Origin: Deltaproteobacteria bacterium | GTDB taxonomy: Bacteria > Myxococcota > Kuafuiibacteriia > Kuafuiibacteriales > Kuafuiibacteriaceae | Assembly: GCA_020632995.1 (NCBI GenBank) | Contig: JACKEN010000001.1 | Span: forward strand, 1,458,001-1,522,000 | Length of the DNA stretch: 64,000 bases | Direction: 5' to 3' | Shown: one piece after another, positions 49,465 through 59,325 of the stretch | Position numbering within the stretch: position 1 is the first letter of the stretch | Layout of the letters: each line of letters starts with the position of its first letter | Position numbers and translations under genes: made by a program | The notes under the pieces: model-generated | Told to the model about the DNA's origin: nothing | Databases searched by the model: none | Seen by the model: only the letters and a program-made list of their open reading frames with translations

Positions 49465-52400
49465 ATGCCGCGCCTGGTCCGCGCCCACGCCGCCCACGCC
49501 CGGATCGCGGCGGCCCTGAGCTGGGTAGCGGCGCGCGGCCGCGACGGCGCGGCGCTCCTCGTCGCCCCCACCCAGCGCGCGGCGGATGACATCGTCCGCC
49601 AGGGCCTCCTCGCCGAGGGGGGCCTCTTGGGCGTGCACCGCGCCACCGTCTCACACCTCGCGGCCGACCTGTCCGCGGTGGCCCTCGCCCGGCGCGGCCT
49701 CACGCGCCTCTCCGGCCTCGGGGCGGAGGCGGTGGCGGCCCGCGCCCTCGCCCGCACCCGGGCCCTCGGCAAGCTCATGTACTTCGAGCCGGTGGCCGAC
49801 ACCCCCGGCTTCCCGGGCGCCCTCGCCCGCACCCTGGAGGACCTGCGCCTCGAGCAGGTCCCGGCCGACACCCTGGCCGGCCTCGGCCAGGGCGGCGCGG
49901 ATCTCGCGCGCCTGCTCGCGGGGTTCGAGGCGGAGCTGGCCGAGCAACACCTCGCCGACTACGCCGCGGTGCTCGCGGTGGCGACCGACGAAGCGCAGGC
50001 CGGCCTGCACGCGCTGTCCCGCATGCCGGTGGCGCTGGTGGATCTCTACCCCGCCGCCCCGGCCGAGCAAGCCTTCCTGCGCGCGGTGTGCGCCCGCGCC
50101 CCGGACGCGATGGGCACCGCGCCGGCCCGAGACGAGGAGCGCACCCGGCTCCTGCAAGACATATTGCAGTGCGAGCCCGAGGATCTCGACGAGGACGACG
50201 CCCCGCCCGCCCTCGACCGGGTCCGGCGGTGGGTGTTCAGCGCGGAGGCCCCTCCGGGAGGCGAGCCCGACGAGTCGCTCACCTTCTTCTCCGCCCCCGG
50301 CGAGGCCAGGGAGTGCATGGAGATCGCCCGCCAGGTGCTGAAGCAGGCGGCCCACGGCCGCCCCTTCGATCAGATGGCGGTGCTCCTCCGGAACAACAAG
50401 GCCTACCAGCCCCTCTTGGAGGACGCGCTGGCCCGGGCCGAGATCCCCGCCTTCTTCAGCCGCGGCGCCCGCCGCCCCGACCCGGGCGGCCGGGCCCTCT
50501 TGGCCCTGCTCGCGTGCGCGGCCGAGGGGCTGAGCGCGTCCCGCTTCGCCGAGTATCTGAGCCTCGGCCAGGTGCCGCGGGTGGACGAGACCGGCGCCCC
50601 CGCCCCGCGGCCGGTGCCGTGGGTGGTGCCGAAGGACGAGCGGCAGCTGGTCTTCGCCACCGTCGATCCCGCGCCCGCGCCCGCCCCAGAGCCGCCCGAG
50701 CGCGAGGGCTCGCCGGTGATCGAGGGCCACCTCGAGGTGCCCCTCGGCTGGGAGCAGCTCCTGGTGGACGCCGCGGTGATCGGCGGCCAGGCGCGCTGGA
50801 AGCGGCGGCTGGACGGCCTCGCGCGCGAGCTGGAGCGCCAGGTGAAGGCGCTCGGCCCCGAGGGCGGCCCGCGCCGGGACCGAAAGGCGCGGGACCTCGC
50901 CGCGCTGGTGAACCTGCGGCGCTTCGCTGAGCCGGTGATCGCGGTGCTGCACGACCTCCCCGAGGCTGCGCGGTGGAGCGCGTGGATCGAGCGCCTGAGC
51001 GCGCTCGCGAACCTCACCCTCCGCACCCCCGAGCCGGTGCTCGCGGTGCTGGCCGAGCTCCGACCGATGGGCCAGGTGGGCCCGGTGGCCCTGGACGAGG
51101 TGCAAGCGGTGTTGACGGACCGCCTCGCCTTCCTCCAGGAGGAGCCGAGCGGGAGCCGCTTCGGGCGCCTCTTCGTGGGCACCCTGGACGAGGCGGCGGG
51201 CCGGAGCTTCGAGGTGGTCTTCGTGCCCGGGCTGGCCGAGGGCGTGTTCCCCCAGCCGGTGTTCGAGGACCCGCTCCTGTTGGACGAGGACCGCGCGCGG
51301 GTGCGGCCCCAGCTGGCCCGGCGCCCCCGCGGCCGGCGCGAGGAGCGCGCGCGCCTTCAGCTCGCGCTCGGGGCGGCGTCGGAGCGCGCGTTGCTCTCGT
51401 ACCCGCGGCTCGACGTGGCCCAGGGGCGCCCGCGGGTGCCGTCGTTCTACGCCCTCGACGTGCTCCGGGCGGTGGAGGGCCGGGTGCCCGCGTTGGGGGC
51501 GCTGAAGCGCCAGGCGGCGGAGGCGGCGGACGCGCGGCTCGGCTGGCCGGCGCCGAGGAGTCCCGCCGACGCGGTGGACGACATCGAGTTCGACCTCGCG
51601 GTGCTCGGCCCGCTCGCTCACGCGCCGCCCGAGGCGGTGGCGGGGCGCGGTCACTACCTGGTGGCGCAGGCCTCCGAGGACCCGCGAGCCGACACCGTGG
51701 TGCGGGCGCTCAGGGCCCAGTGGCTGCGTTGGCAGAGCCACTGGACCCGGGTGGACGGCCTCGTGGCCGCGTCGGACCGCGCGTCCCAACGCGACGTGGC
51801 GGAGCCCGCGCTGGCGTTGTTGCAGGCCCACCGGCCGACCCGGCGGGCCTACTCCCCCACCGCGCTCCAGCAGTTCGCGGTGTGCCCCTACCGCTTCTAC
51901 CTGCACGCGGTGCTGCACCTCAGGCCGCGCGAGGCCCCCGTCCCGCTGCAGGAGCTGGATCCGCTCACCCGCGGGAGCCTGTTCCACCAGGTGCAGTTCG
52001 GGCTCTTCACCCGGCTCGAGGCGCACAAGCTCCTCCCGGTGACCCCGGAGCGGGTCGAGGAGGCGCTCTCGCACCTCGACGAGGTGCTGCAAGGTGTCCT
52101 GCGCGAGGCGGAGGACGAGCTGGCCCCCGCGATCCCCGCGGTGTGGCAGCGGGAGACCGCCAAGCTCCGGCTGGAGCTGCGGCGCTGGGTGCGCGAGGTG
52201 GCGGACCGCGACGCGGGGTGGCTGCCGATCCGGGCCGAGCTGGCCTTCGGCCTCGGGGACGAGGACCACGGCGAGCGCGACCGGCGGAGCGTGGCGGAGG
52301 CGGTGCCGCTGTTGGGCCGGTACCCGGTGCGGGGCTCGGTGGATCTGGTGGAGCGCCGGATGGACGACACCGGGCTCCGGGTCACCGACCACAAGACCGG

Positions 52401-52779
52401 CAGGGGCTTCGGCAAGCCCGAGGACTTCCCATTGAGCATCGGCGGGGGCGAGCACCTGCAGCCGCTGATCTACGGGCTCGCGGTGCAGGACATCCTGCAC
52501 ACCCCGGTCGAGGCCGGACGCCTGTACTACTGCACCGACCGCGGGGGCCACCAGGTGGTCGAGATCCCGGTGGACGAGCGCACCGAGCAGGATCTCGCGC
52601 GGGTGTTCGAGACCCTGGACGGCGCGATCGAGGAGGGCTTCCTCCCCGCCGCGCCCCGGGCCCGGGGCTGCGACTACTGCGACTACCGGCTGGCCTGCGG
52701 GCCGCAAGAGGGCCTGCGCACCACCCAGAAGGCGCGGGAGCGCCTGGTGCCCCTGGCCGACCTGAGGAGCCGTCGATGA
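49465..52779 (+). CDS. AddB-like nuclease/helicase subunit
   Basis: A 1104-residue protein of the AddB/PD-(D/E)XK type from double-strand-break repair. The C-terminal nuclease domain shows VRGSVDLVERR and VTDHKTGRG, the metal-binding Asp and Asp-x-Lys. Cysteines fit the AddB iron-sulfur staple: one in FAVCPYRFYL and a CxxC-x5-C group in GCDYCDYRLACG. The N-terminal region is helicase-like without a Walker A match (as in AddB). The ATG at 49465 was preferred over TTG 49429. It overlaps addA by ATGA, which supports the assignment. Confidence 0.85.
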   Translation: MPRLVRAHAAHARIAAALSWVAARGRDGAALLVAPTQRAADDIVRQGLLAEGGLLGVHRATVSHLAADLSAVALARRGLTRLSGLGAEAVAARALARTRALGKLMYFEPVADTPGFPGALARTLEDLRLEQVPADTLAGLGQGGADLARLLAGFEAELAEQHLADYAAVLAVATDEAQAGLHALSRMPVALVDLYPAAPAEQAFLRAVCARAPDAMGTAPARDEERTRLLQDILQCEPEDLDEDDAPPALDRVRRWVFSAEAPPGGEPDESLTFFSAPGEARECMEIARQVLKQAAHGRPFDQMAVLLRNNKAYQPLLEDALARAEIPAFFSRGARRPDPGGRALLALLACAAEGLSASRFAEYLSLGQVPRVDETGAPAPRPVPWVVPKDERQLVFATVDPAPAPAPEPPEREGSPVIEGHLEVPLGWEQLLVDAAVIGGQARWKRRLDGLARELERQVKALGPEGGPRRDRKARDLAALVNLRRFAEPVIAVLHDLPEAARWSAWIERLSALANLTLRTPEPVLAVLAELRPMGQVGPVALDEVQAVLTDRLAFLQEEPSGSRFGRLFVGTLDEAAGRSFEVVFVPGLAEGVFPQPVFEDPLLLDEDRARVRPQLARRPRGRREERARLQLALGAASERALLSYPRLDVAQGRPRVPSFYALDVLRAVEGRVPALGALKRQAAEAADARLGWPAPRSPADAVDDIEFDLAVLGPLAHAPPEAVAGRGHYLVAQASEDPRADTVVRALRAQWLRWQSHWTRVDGLVAASDRASQRDVAEPALALLQAHRPTRRAYSPTALQQFAVCPYRFYLHAVLHLRPREAPVPLQELDPLTRGSLFHQVQFGLFTRLEAHKLLPVTPERVEEALSHLDEVLQGVLREAEDELAPAIPAVWQRETAKLRLELRRWVREVADRDAGWLPIRAELAFGLGDEDHGERDRRSVAEAVPLLGRYPVRGSVDLVERRMDDTGLRVTDHKTGRGFGKPEDFPLSIGGGEHLQPLIYGLAVQDILHTPVEAGRLYYCTDRGGHQVVEIPVDERTEQDLARVFETLDGAIEEGFLPAAPRARGCDYCDYRLACGPQEGLRTTQKARERLVPLADLRSRR
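50154..50167. repeat. GCAA-N6-TTGC element, perfect copy with AT-rich spacer
   Basis: Spacer GACATA, in the AddB gene. Codons CAA-GAC-ATA-TTG: ATA (Ile) is very rare in this region, so the site seems conserved at DNA level. Confidence 0.7.
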
Positions 52780-55700
52780 GCGCGAACCCCATGGATCAGG
52801 CGGCCCGGGACCGGATCCGCGAGGACACCGCCCACAGCCTGCTGGTGGAGGCGGCGGCGGGCACGGGCAAGACCTACGAGCTGGTGCAGCGCCTGGTGCG
52901 GGTGCTCGCGAGCGGGGTGCCGGTGGACCGGGTAGTGGCGGTGACCTTCACCCGGAAGGCGGCGGGCGAGCTGAAGCTCCGGCTGCGCCAGGCCCTCGAC
53001 GAGGCGCGCCAGAGCAGCCCCGACCCCGCCGTGCGCGGCCACCTGGACGCGGCCCTCGCCCGGCTGGAGGAGGCCCGGGTCGGCACCATCCACTCCTTCT
53101 GCGCCGAGGTGCTGCGCGAGCGGCCGGTGGAGGCGGGGGTGGATCCGGCGTTCCGCGAGCTGGACGAGGCCGAGGCGCGGCGGGTCTACGACCAGGCCTT
53201 CGCGCGCTTCATCCAGGACCAGCTGGCCGCGCCGACCGAGACGCTGAGCCGGGCTCTGAGCCGCCCGCTCTACGGCGATCAGCTCCCGCTCGAGCGCCTG
53301 GCCGACGCGGGCTGGCAGCTGTGCGAGTGGCGCGACTACGACGCGCCCTGGCAGGAGGACTACTACGACCTCCCCGCCCACATGGACAGCCTGGCCGAGC
53401 GCTGCATGGAGCTGGCGGATCTGTCGCGGGTGCACGCGGAGCCGACGGACGACCTGTTCAAGAGCCTCGCCCCCGCGCGCGAGGTCACCGCGTGGCTGGA
53501 GCGGGCCGAGCTGGACGGGGACCGGAGCCTGGTGGAGCTGGAGAGCCGCCTGTTCGCGCTGGCCCGGGACGTCGTGCCGAAGAAGGGCGACCCCCAGCCG
53601 AGGGAGCACGGGATGTTCGGGCCGGTGTCGCGGCGGGACGTGCTCCAGACCCGCGACAAGCTGGTGGCGGACATCGGCGCGTGCCGCCGCCGGGCCGACG
53701 CTCAGCTCGCGGTGCGGTTGGCGGCGGAGCTGCGCGGGGTGGTGGCGGCCTACGAGGACAAGAAGCGGCGGCTGGGGGCGCTGGACTTCCAGGATCTGCT
53801 CCTGAAGGTCCGGGATCTGGTGCGGGGCGATCAGCGGGTGCGGAGCTTTCTGCAAGGCCGCTTCACCCACATCTTCGTGGACGAGTACCAGGACACGGAT
53901 CCGCTCCAGACCGAGATCCTGCTCCTGTTGGCGGCGGACGACCCCGCGGAGTCGGACTGGCGCAAGACCCGGCCGCGCCCGGGCGCGCTGTTCCTCGTCG
54001 GCGACCCCAAGCAGTCGATCTACCGCTTCCGGCGGGCCGACGTGGTGCTCTACCAGGAGGTGCGGAGCCTCCTCGCCGCGCGCGGGGTGGGGGTCGTGCA
54101 TCTCGAGCACAGCTTCAGGGCCACCGCGCCCATCCAGGCCGCGGTCAACGCGGCCTTCGCGCCCGAGCTGCGCGGGGACGGCCCCGGGCAGCCGGGCTAC
54201 GTGGCCCTGGTGGGCGGGCCCGAGGGCCCCGAGACGCAACCTTCCTTGCTCGCCCTCCCCGTCCCCCAGCCCCACGGCCGCTACGGCGTCACCGCCTTCG
54301 CGGTGAGCGACGGGCTCCCGAGCGCGGTGGGCGGCTTCATCCAGTGGCTGCTCGAGCAGAGCGGCTGGACGGTGCGCGACCCCGAGGCGCCCGAGCGGCG
54401 CATCCCGATCCAGGCCCGCCACGTGGCGGTGCTCTTCAAGCGCTTCACCGCCTTCAAGAGCGACGTCACCCGCCCCTACGTGGAGGACCTCGAGCGCCGG
54501 AGCATCCCGCACCTGCTCTTGGGGAGCCGCGCCTTCAAGGACAAGGAGGAGATCAACGCCCTCGTCGCGGCCTGCCAGGCGCTGGAGTGGCCCGAGGACG
54601 AGCTCAGCGTGCTCGCCACCCTGCGCGGGCCCCTGTTCGCGCTCGAGGACGACCTCCTGTTCCGCTACCGGAGCGCGCACGGGCACCTGCACCCCTTCAA
54701 GGCGCCCCCGGAGGCGCTGGCCGACGACCTCGCCCCGGTGCAGGCCGCCCTGCAGCTGTTGGCCGAGATCTCGGGGGCCCGGAACCACGTGCCCATCCCG
54801 CGCACCGTGTCACGCCTGCTGAGCGAGACCCGGGCCCACGCCAACTTCGCCCTCCGCCCGGCCGGGAACCAGGTGCTGGCCAACCTGCAGCGGGTGGAGG
54901 ACATGGCGCGCGGGTTCGAGCTGCAAGGCGGCTTGTCGTTCCGCGGCTTCGCGGAGCGCCTGGCCACCGAGGCCAGCCGCCCCCGCAGCAACGAGGCCCC
55001 CGCCTTCGAGGAGGACACCGACGGCGTCCGCATGATGACGGTGCACAGCGCAAAGGGCCTGGAGTTCCCGGTCGTGATCCTGGCCGACATCGCGGCCCCG
55101 AGCCGCTTCGACAAGCCCACCCGCTACGTCGACACCGCCCGGCGCCTCGCCGCGCTGGAGCTGATGGGCCTCGCCCCGAAGGAGCTGAACGACCACGCGG
55201 AGGACGAGCAGGCCCTCGAGGCCCACGAGTCGGTGCGCCTTGCCTACGTGGCCGCCACCCGGGCCCGCGACCTGTTGGTGCTCCCCGGGGTCGGCGAGGG
55301 GCCGAAGGGCCTCAGCCGCTCACCCGACAAGCCCAACTGGACCGCCCCCCTCGACAAGGTCATCTACCCCGCCCCGGCGAGCTTCAGGAAGCCGGCGCCC
55401 GCCCCCGGCCTCCCCTTCGGAGGCGAGACCACCGTGCTCGGGGCCCCCGAGAACCCCCGCCGCCCGGTCCAGGCGATCAAGCCCGGCCTGCACCCACCCC
55501 GCGCCCCGGACGCGCCCCCCGTGGCCTGGCTCGACCCCCGGACCCTCGAGCTCGAGCCCCCGCTCAACTACGGCCTGCGCCACGAGCGCTACCTCGCCCG
55601 CGGCGAGCCGGGCGTAGCGGAGGCCAGCGTGGCCGCCTACACCGCGTGGCGGGACGCGGGCCTCGTGACCCGAGAGTTGGGCGAGGCGGCCAGCGTGGAC

Positions 55701-56216
55701 CTCATCCGCGCGAGCGAGGCGGTGGTGGGCCCGGAGGAGCCGGTGCCGGTGCAGGCGGTGGTGCTCCCGCGGGCCGCGGGCCGGCCCCAGGGGCGCCGCT
55801 TCGGGACCCTGGTCCACGCGGTGCTCCGCGACGTGGACCTCGCGGCCGACGTCGAGACCATCCGCGCGGTGGCGCAGATGCAAGGCCGCCTGCTCGGCGC
55901 GCCCGAGGACGAGCGCGCGGCCGCGGTGGCCCCGGTGCAGGCCGCGTTGCAGCATGACCTCCTGCGGCGCGCGAGGGCGAGCGCGCGCTGCCACCGTGAA
56001 CACCCCGTGGTGTTCGAGACCGAGCTCGGTCAGCGCCTCGACGGGAGCATCGATCTCGCGTTCGAGGAGCCGTCGGGGTGGGTGGTGGTGGACTTCAAGA
56101 CGGACGCCGACCCCGAGGCGCACCGGGCGCAGCACGTGATTCAGGTGCAATGGTACGCCCACGCGCTGGGTGCGCTCACCGGGGCGGAGGTCATCGGGGT
56201 GCTGCTGTACGTCTGA
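52776..56216 (+). CDS. addA: AddA-like UvrD/Rep helicase-nuclease
   Basis: A 1146-residue helicase-nuclease subunit that unwinds and degrades DNA ends. Motifs: I EAAAGTGKTYELV (Walker A), Ia VTFTRKAAGELK, II HIFVDEYQDTDP, III/IV VGDPKQSIYRFRRAD, V VRMMTVHSAKGLEFPVVIL and VI RLAYVAATRARDLLVL. The C-terminal nuclease domain has DGSIDLAF and VVDFKTDAD (Asp and Asp-x-Lys). It overlaps the AddB gene by ATGA. Together they form an AddAB complex. Confidence 0.93.
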   Translation: MSANPMDQAARDRIREDTAHSLLVEAAAGTGKTYELVQRLVRVLASGVPVDRVVAVTFTRKAAGELKLRLRQALDEARQSSPDPAVRGHLDAALARLEEARVGTIHSFCAEVLRERPVEAGVDPAFRELDEAEARRVYDQAFARFIQDQLAAPTETLSRALSRPLYGDQLPLERLADAGWQLCEWRDYDAPWQEDYYDLPAHMDSLAERCMELADLSRVHAEPTDDLFKSLAPAREVTAWLERAELDGDRSLVELESRLFALARDVVPKKGDPQPREHGMFGPVSRRDVLQTRDKLVADIGACRRRADAQLAVRLAAELRGVVAAYEDKKRRLGALDFQDLLLKVRDLVRGDQRVRSFLQGRFTHIFVDEYQDTDPLQTEILLLLAADDPAESDWRKTRPRPGALFLVGDPKQSIYRFRRADVVLYQEVRSLLAARGVGVVHLEHSFRATAPIQAAVNAAFAPELRGDGPGQPGYVALVGGPEGPETQPSLLALPVPQPHGRYGVTAFAVSDGLPSAVGGFIQWLLEQSGWTVRDPEAPERRIPIQARHVAVLFKRFTAFKSDVTRPYVEDLERRSIPHLLLGSRAFKDKEEINALVAACQALEWPEDELSVLATLRGPLFALEDDLLFRYRSAHGHLHPFKAPPEALADDLAPVQAALQLLAEISGARNHVPIPRTVSRLLSETRAHANFALRPAGNQVLANLQRVEDMARGFELQGGLSFRGFAERLATEASRPRSNEAPAFEEDTDGVRMMTVHSAKGLEFPVVILADIAAPSRFDKPTRYVDTARRLAALELMGLAPKELNDHAEDEQALEAHESVRLAYVAATRARDLLVLPGVGEGPKGLSRSPDKPNWTAPLDKVIYPAPASFRKPAPAPGLPFGGETTVLGAPENPRRPVQAIKPGLHPPRAPDAPPVAWLDPRTLELEPPLNYGLRHERYLARGEPGVAEASVAAYTAWRDAGLVTRELGEAASVDLIRASEAVVGPEEPVPVQAVVLPRAAGRPQGRRFGTLVHAVLRDVDLAADVETIRAVAQMQGRLLGAPEDERAAAVAPVQAALQHDLLRRARASARCHREHPVVFETELGQRLDGSIDLAFEEPSGWVVVDFKTDADPEAHRAQHVIQVQWYAHALGALTGAEVIGVLLYV
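54236..54249. repeat. GCAA-N6-TTGC element, perfect copy
   Basis: Spacer CCTTCC, in the AddA gene. Codon phase CAA-nnn-nnn-TTG (Gln-Pro-Ser-Leu). Confidence 0.7.
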
Positions 56217-56308
56217 ACGAAGGTGGAAGGTTGGCCTCGTTCTGCTCCTTCCGACCTGTCCCTGGGGGCCAGCAGACGCGCATGAGGGCGAGCGAGTAGC
56301 CTGCCGCC

Positions 56309-59300
56309 ATGTTGTCTGAACACCAATCGCGTCGTGAGCATCTCCCCCCGAGAACTGGGCGGGGCATCTACCCAAGCGTGCTGCTGTGGCCCGCTACCGC
56401 ACTCTTCATCACTGCCTGCAGCTCGAGCTCGGAGGCGCCCGCAGTCGACCATCAGTCCAGCCCGTCAGCCATCTGGGGTGTGGGCGCTACCCCGAACGGA
56501 ACGAGCCGTGCAGAGAACCGCGACACCATCGAGGGACAGATCGGGACGATAGCGCTGCTACGGATGAGTCGTCTGTCTGGCCTCTTTCGATGTTCGGGCG
56601 CCCTGGTCGCGCCATCGGTTGTTCTCACCGCCGCCCATTGTCTGGTGGACTCCGATGGCAGCGAACTCCCCGCAGAGAGGCTGAGGGTCGAGTTCGTTCA
56701 AGGTGACTCCCTATTGGAACAGACCTTCCTGGCACAGAGGTTCATCACAGTGCCGGGCAAATCCATGAATCAGGCAGGAGGCAGCGATAGTACCGACATC
56801 GCGCTCATCATACTCACGAGCCCTGTTCCGGACAGCCTCGTGCGGATGAAGGCGCGGATGCACCTATCCTCCGACGTCTCGAACCTCGGCTCACCCTTCT
56901 TCGTGGCCGGTACCGGCGGCGGTGTGCGTACGTGCACGGACTCCTGCAGTACGGGTCGTCGCTTTGGCCAGCTCCTCCAGCGAGTGCGCCCCCAACGTGA
57001 CACGGTGAAGGTCGCCATCGACGCCAACTCGGCGAACTTCACTGATGGGGATAGCGGAGGGGCACTCTTTGCGACCGATCTGGCGACCGGCGAGCTGGTG
57101 ATCCTGGGCGTCAGCTCAGCGCTCCACTCGACGGGACTCGACTTCTGGAACATCGACGAGATGGGCTTCGCGCGACCGAGCCGGCATAGAAACTGGATCT
57201 CGATGGAGGTCGACGTCGAAGACGCCGATGGCGACGGGATACCGAACATCGTCGACAACTGCCGGCAGGTCTACAATCCGAACCAGGAGGATCTGGATGG
57301 CGATGCGGTCGGCGACGTCTGTGACAATTGCGAACCGCAGGATCAGTGCAGCGCGCCCCCGGCGCGCCGTTCTTCTGCCACAACCCCAGCCAGGCCGACT
57401 CCGACGGCGACGGCCTCGGGGACGCATGCGATCCTTGTGAGGGCACTGTCTGCGCCACGTGCGACGGGAGCATCCCCACGCCGGTGGCCTGCGGCACCGA
57501 CGCAGCCTGCGCCGCCTCACATGGTTTCTGTGTGATCGAGGAAGGTCTCGATCGGGTCCGCCGAGGCAACCGTTGCTCCGGACCCAGCGACGCCGATCAG
57601 GATCTGATCGCGGACGCGTGCGACCTCTGTCCGCTGTTGGCCTCACGTGAGACCCGAAACTCGAACTACCACGCAGAGGCGGTCCGGGTGGTCGACTGGT
57701 CGATCCCTGGGTACGGGTACCTCGCCGACCCCTGCGATCCCGTGCCTCAGTTCACCTTGAACCCGCAGCCCATCCCGAGCCCTCTCTTCGTGCCTCCGCA
57801 AGGGGCGGGCCTCGACGGCCCGCGGAACGTCGTCGCGGTGCAGGGTCGCGCCATCGCCGGGCTGGAGATGGTGGGGCTCAACATGCCGGGGCCGGTGAGC
57901 AGCGCCACGTTGGAAACTGGTGCGCAGTTCTGCTCCTGCTACGATGAGTATGGGACTCTGCTGAATGACTACGAGTGCGTGCGTGGCACGAGGCGGCGCT
58001 GCGACGTAGGCAACATCCGCAGCCCGAGTCGGTCGAAGTTCAAGGCGGTCACCCTCTCGGAGCGCGCCACACCCGCGATGAGGTTCTCGAGCCTCTACGA
58101 GGAGGGTGCCGTTCAGCCCCAGCGCAGCTTCGAGTGGCGGTGGTTCGAGGCGGGGAGCAGTATCGATCGTGTCCCCGTCGCCGGCGATCCCAACGTCCAG
58201 TTCAAGATCGGGGGCGTCCTGGCTTCGGTCATTGATCGAGGCGAGTTCTTCCTCAGCGACCGAGACGTGGACGAGGACGGCCGCGTGGTCCTCCAGCACT
58301 ACGAGGCCCCCCGCTTCAGCGACGCGACCCTGGGTCTGTCGGGTCAGTACCGCGACTGTGAGTTCGTCGGGTGCTTCCACTGGCTCGCGTTCGACCCCCG
58401 CACCGTGATGGAGCCGGGAGACATCCGCACTCAGGTCACCAACCCCGCCATCCTCGAGATCCAAGGAGACGCCATCCAGCTCTCGGGTCGAAGCCCGGCC
58501 CTGGTGGTCGAGGACATGCTCAGCCCCACTGCCAAGGCGAGCCTTCTCGACGCCGCCGACGTCTGGATCCCCCGTGCGGAGCCGGCAAGCTGGTTGCTGA
58601 CCTCGGATGCCCAGAAGGTCATGGGTGTCGCCCTCACCCACAACGGCGCGCTCGGAAGCACACCGCGGCGCCTTCTGTTCTCGGAGGGCCTCCTCGATGC
58701 CGACGCATCGACGACCCCGACGAATGACAACCCCCCGCTCCTCGACTTCACCTTGGACGAAGGCGAGCTTGCCGCCTACAGCGCGAACTGGGACGCCGTC
58801 TTCTTCGCGGGCGGCCCCACCATGGGCCAACAGCTCCGACGCTTCGACCTGGCCTCCGGCAAGTGGTCCTTCGTCCTCGAAGACCAGCTTGCGCTTGGCC
58901 AGACGGTGCTCGGCCTCGCCCTCGACGTGCCGTCCGCGCAGGTCTACTTGCTCCACGTCCCTGATGCGCTCGGAGCGGAGGCCGCCCTCGTCAAGGTGGA
59001 CCTTCGCACCCAGTCCGTCGACACCTTGGCCACCTTCGCCTACGGCGGCGACGCGAAGCAGCTCTCGCTGCGCACCACGGAGTCCGGCGCGCTCATCCTC
59101 ACCCGCGCGGACGCGAACGGGTTCGACGTGTGGCGCCTCGACGTGAGCGGCGCGAGCATGAGCGTAGCCGGGCACTCGCGCATCAGCGCTGCCGAGCTGC
59201 TCGACCTCCCCCTCGTGGTCGGTGAGACGCTGCACGCGCCGGTACGTCCGGCGAGCGGCGAGGATACCATCCTCGACATCGCCCTGGACGCGCTTCAAGA

Positions 59301-59325
59301 TTCCGCGAGCGTGAGCACGCTATGA
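56309..59325 (+). pseudogene. Trypsin-like serine protease lipoprotein with TSP3 repeats, frameshifted
   Basis: A lipoprotein (lipobox FITAC) with a chymotrypsin-fold protease domain: His 110 in LTAAHC, Asp 163 in STDIALII, Ser 249 in DGDSGGALF. Thrombospondin type-3 calcium repeats (DADGDGIPNIVDNC, NQEDLDGDAVGDVC) follow. At a run of five C (57356-57360) the frame is lost, and the rest of the TSP3 array (NPSQADSDGDGLGDACD) and a long C-terminal region continue in the -1 frame to 59325. Adding one C rejoins a protein of about 1005 residues. It could be a genuine mutation, an assembly error or programmed frameshifting; the single-base homopolymer suggests error or slippage. Confidence 0.8.

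Noticed and set aside
50973..52775. Open frame upstream of addA extending it through the AddB gene
   Set aside because: Arg/Gly/Pro-rich shadow frame; the true AddA start at 52776 precedes the Walker A motif directly.
58594..58606. GCAA-N5-TTGC
   Set aside because: Spacer of five and located in the compositionally different block; treated as a control, not a copy.
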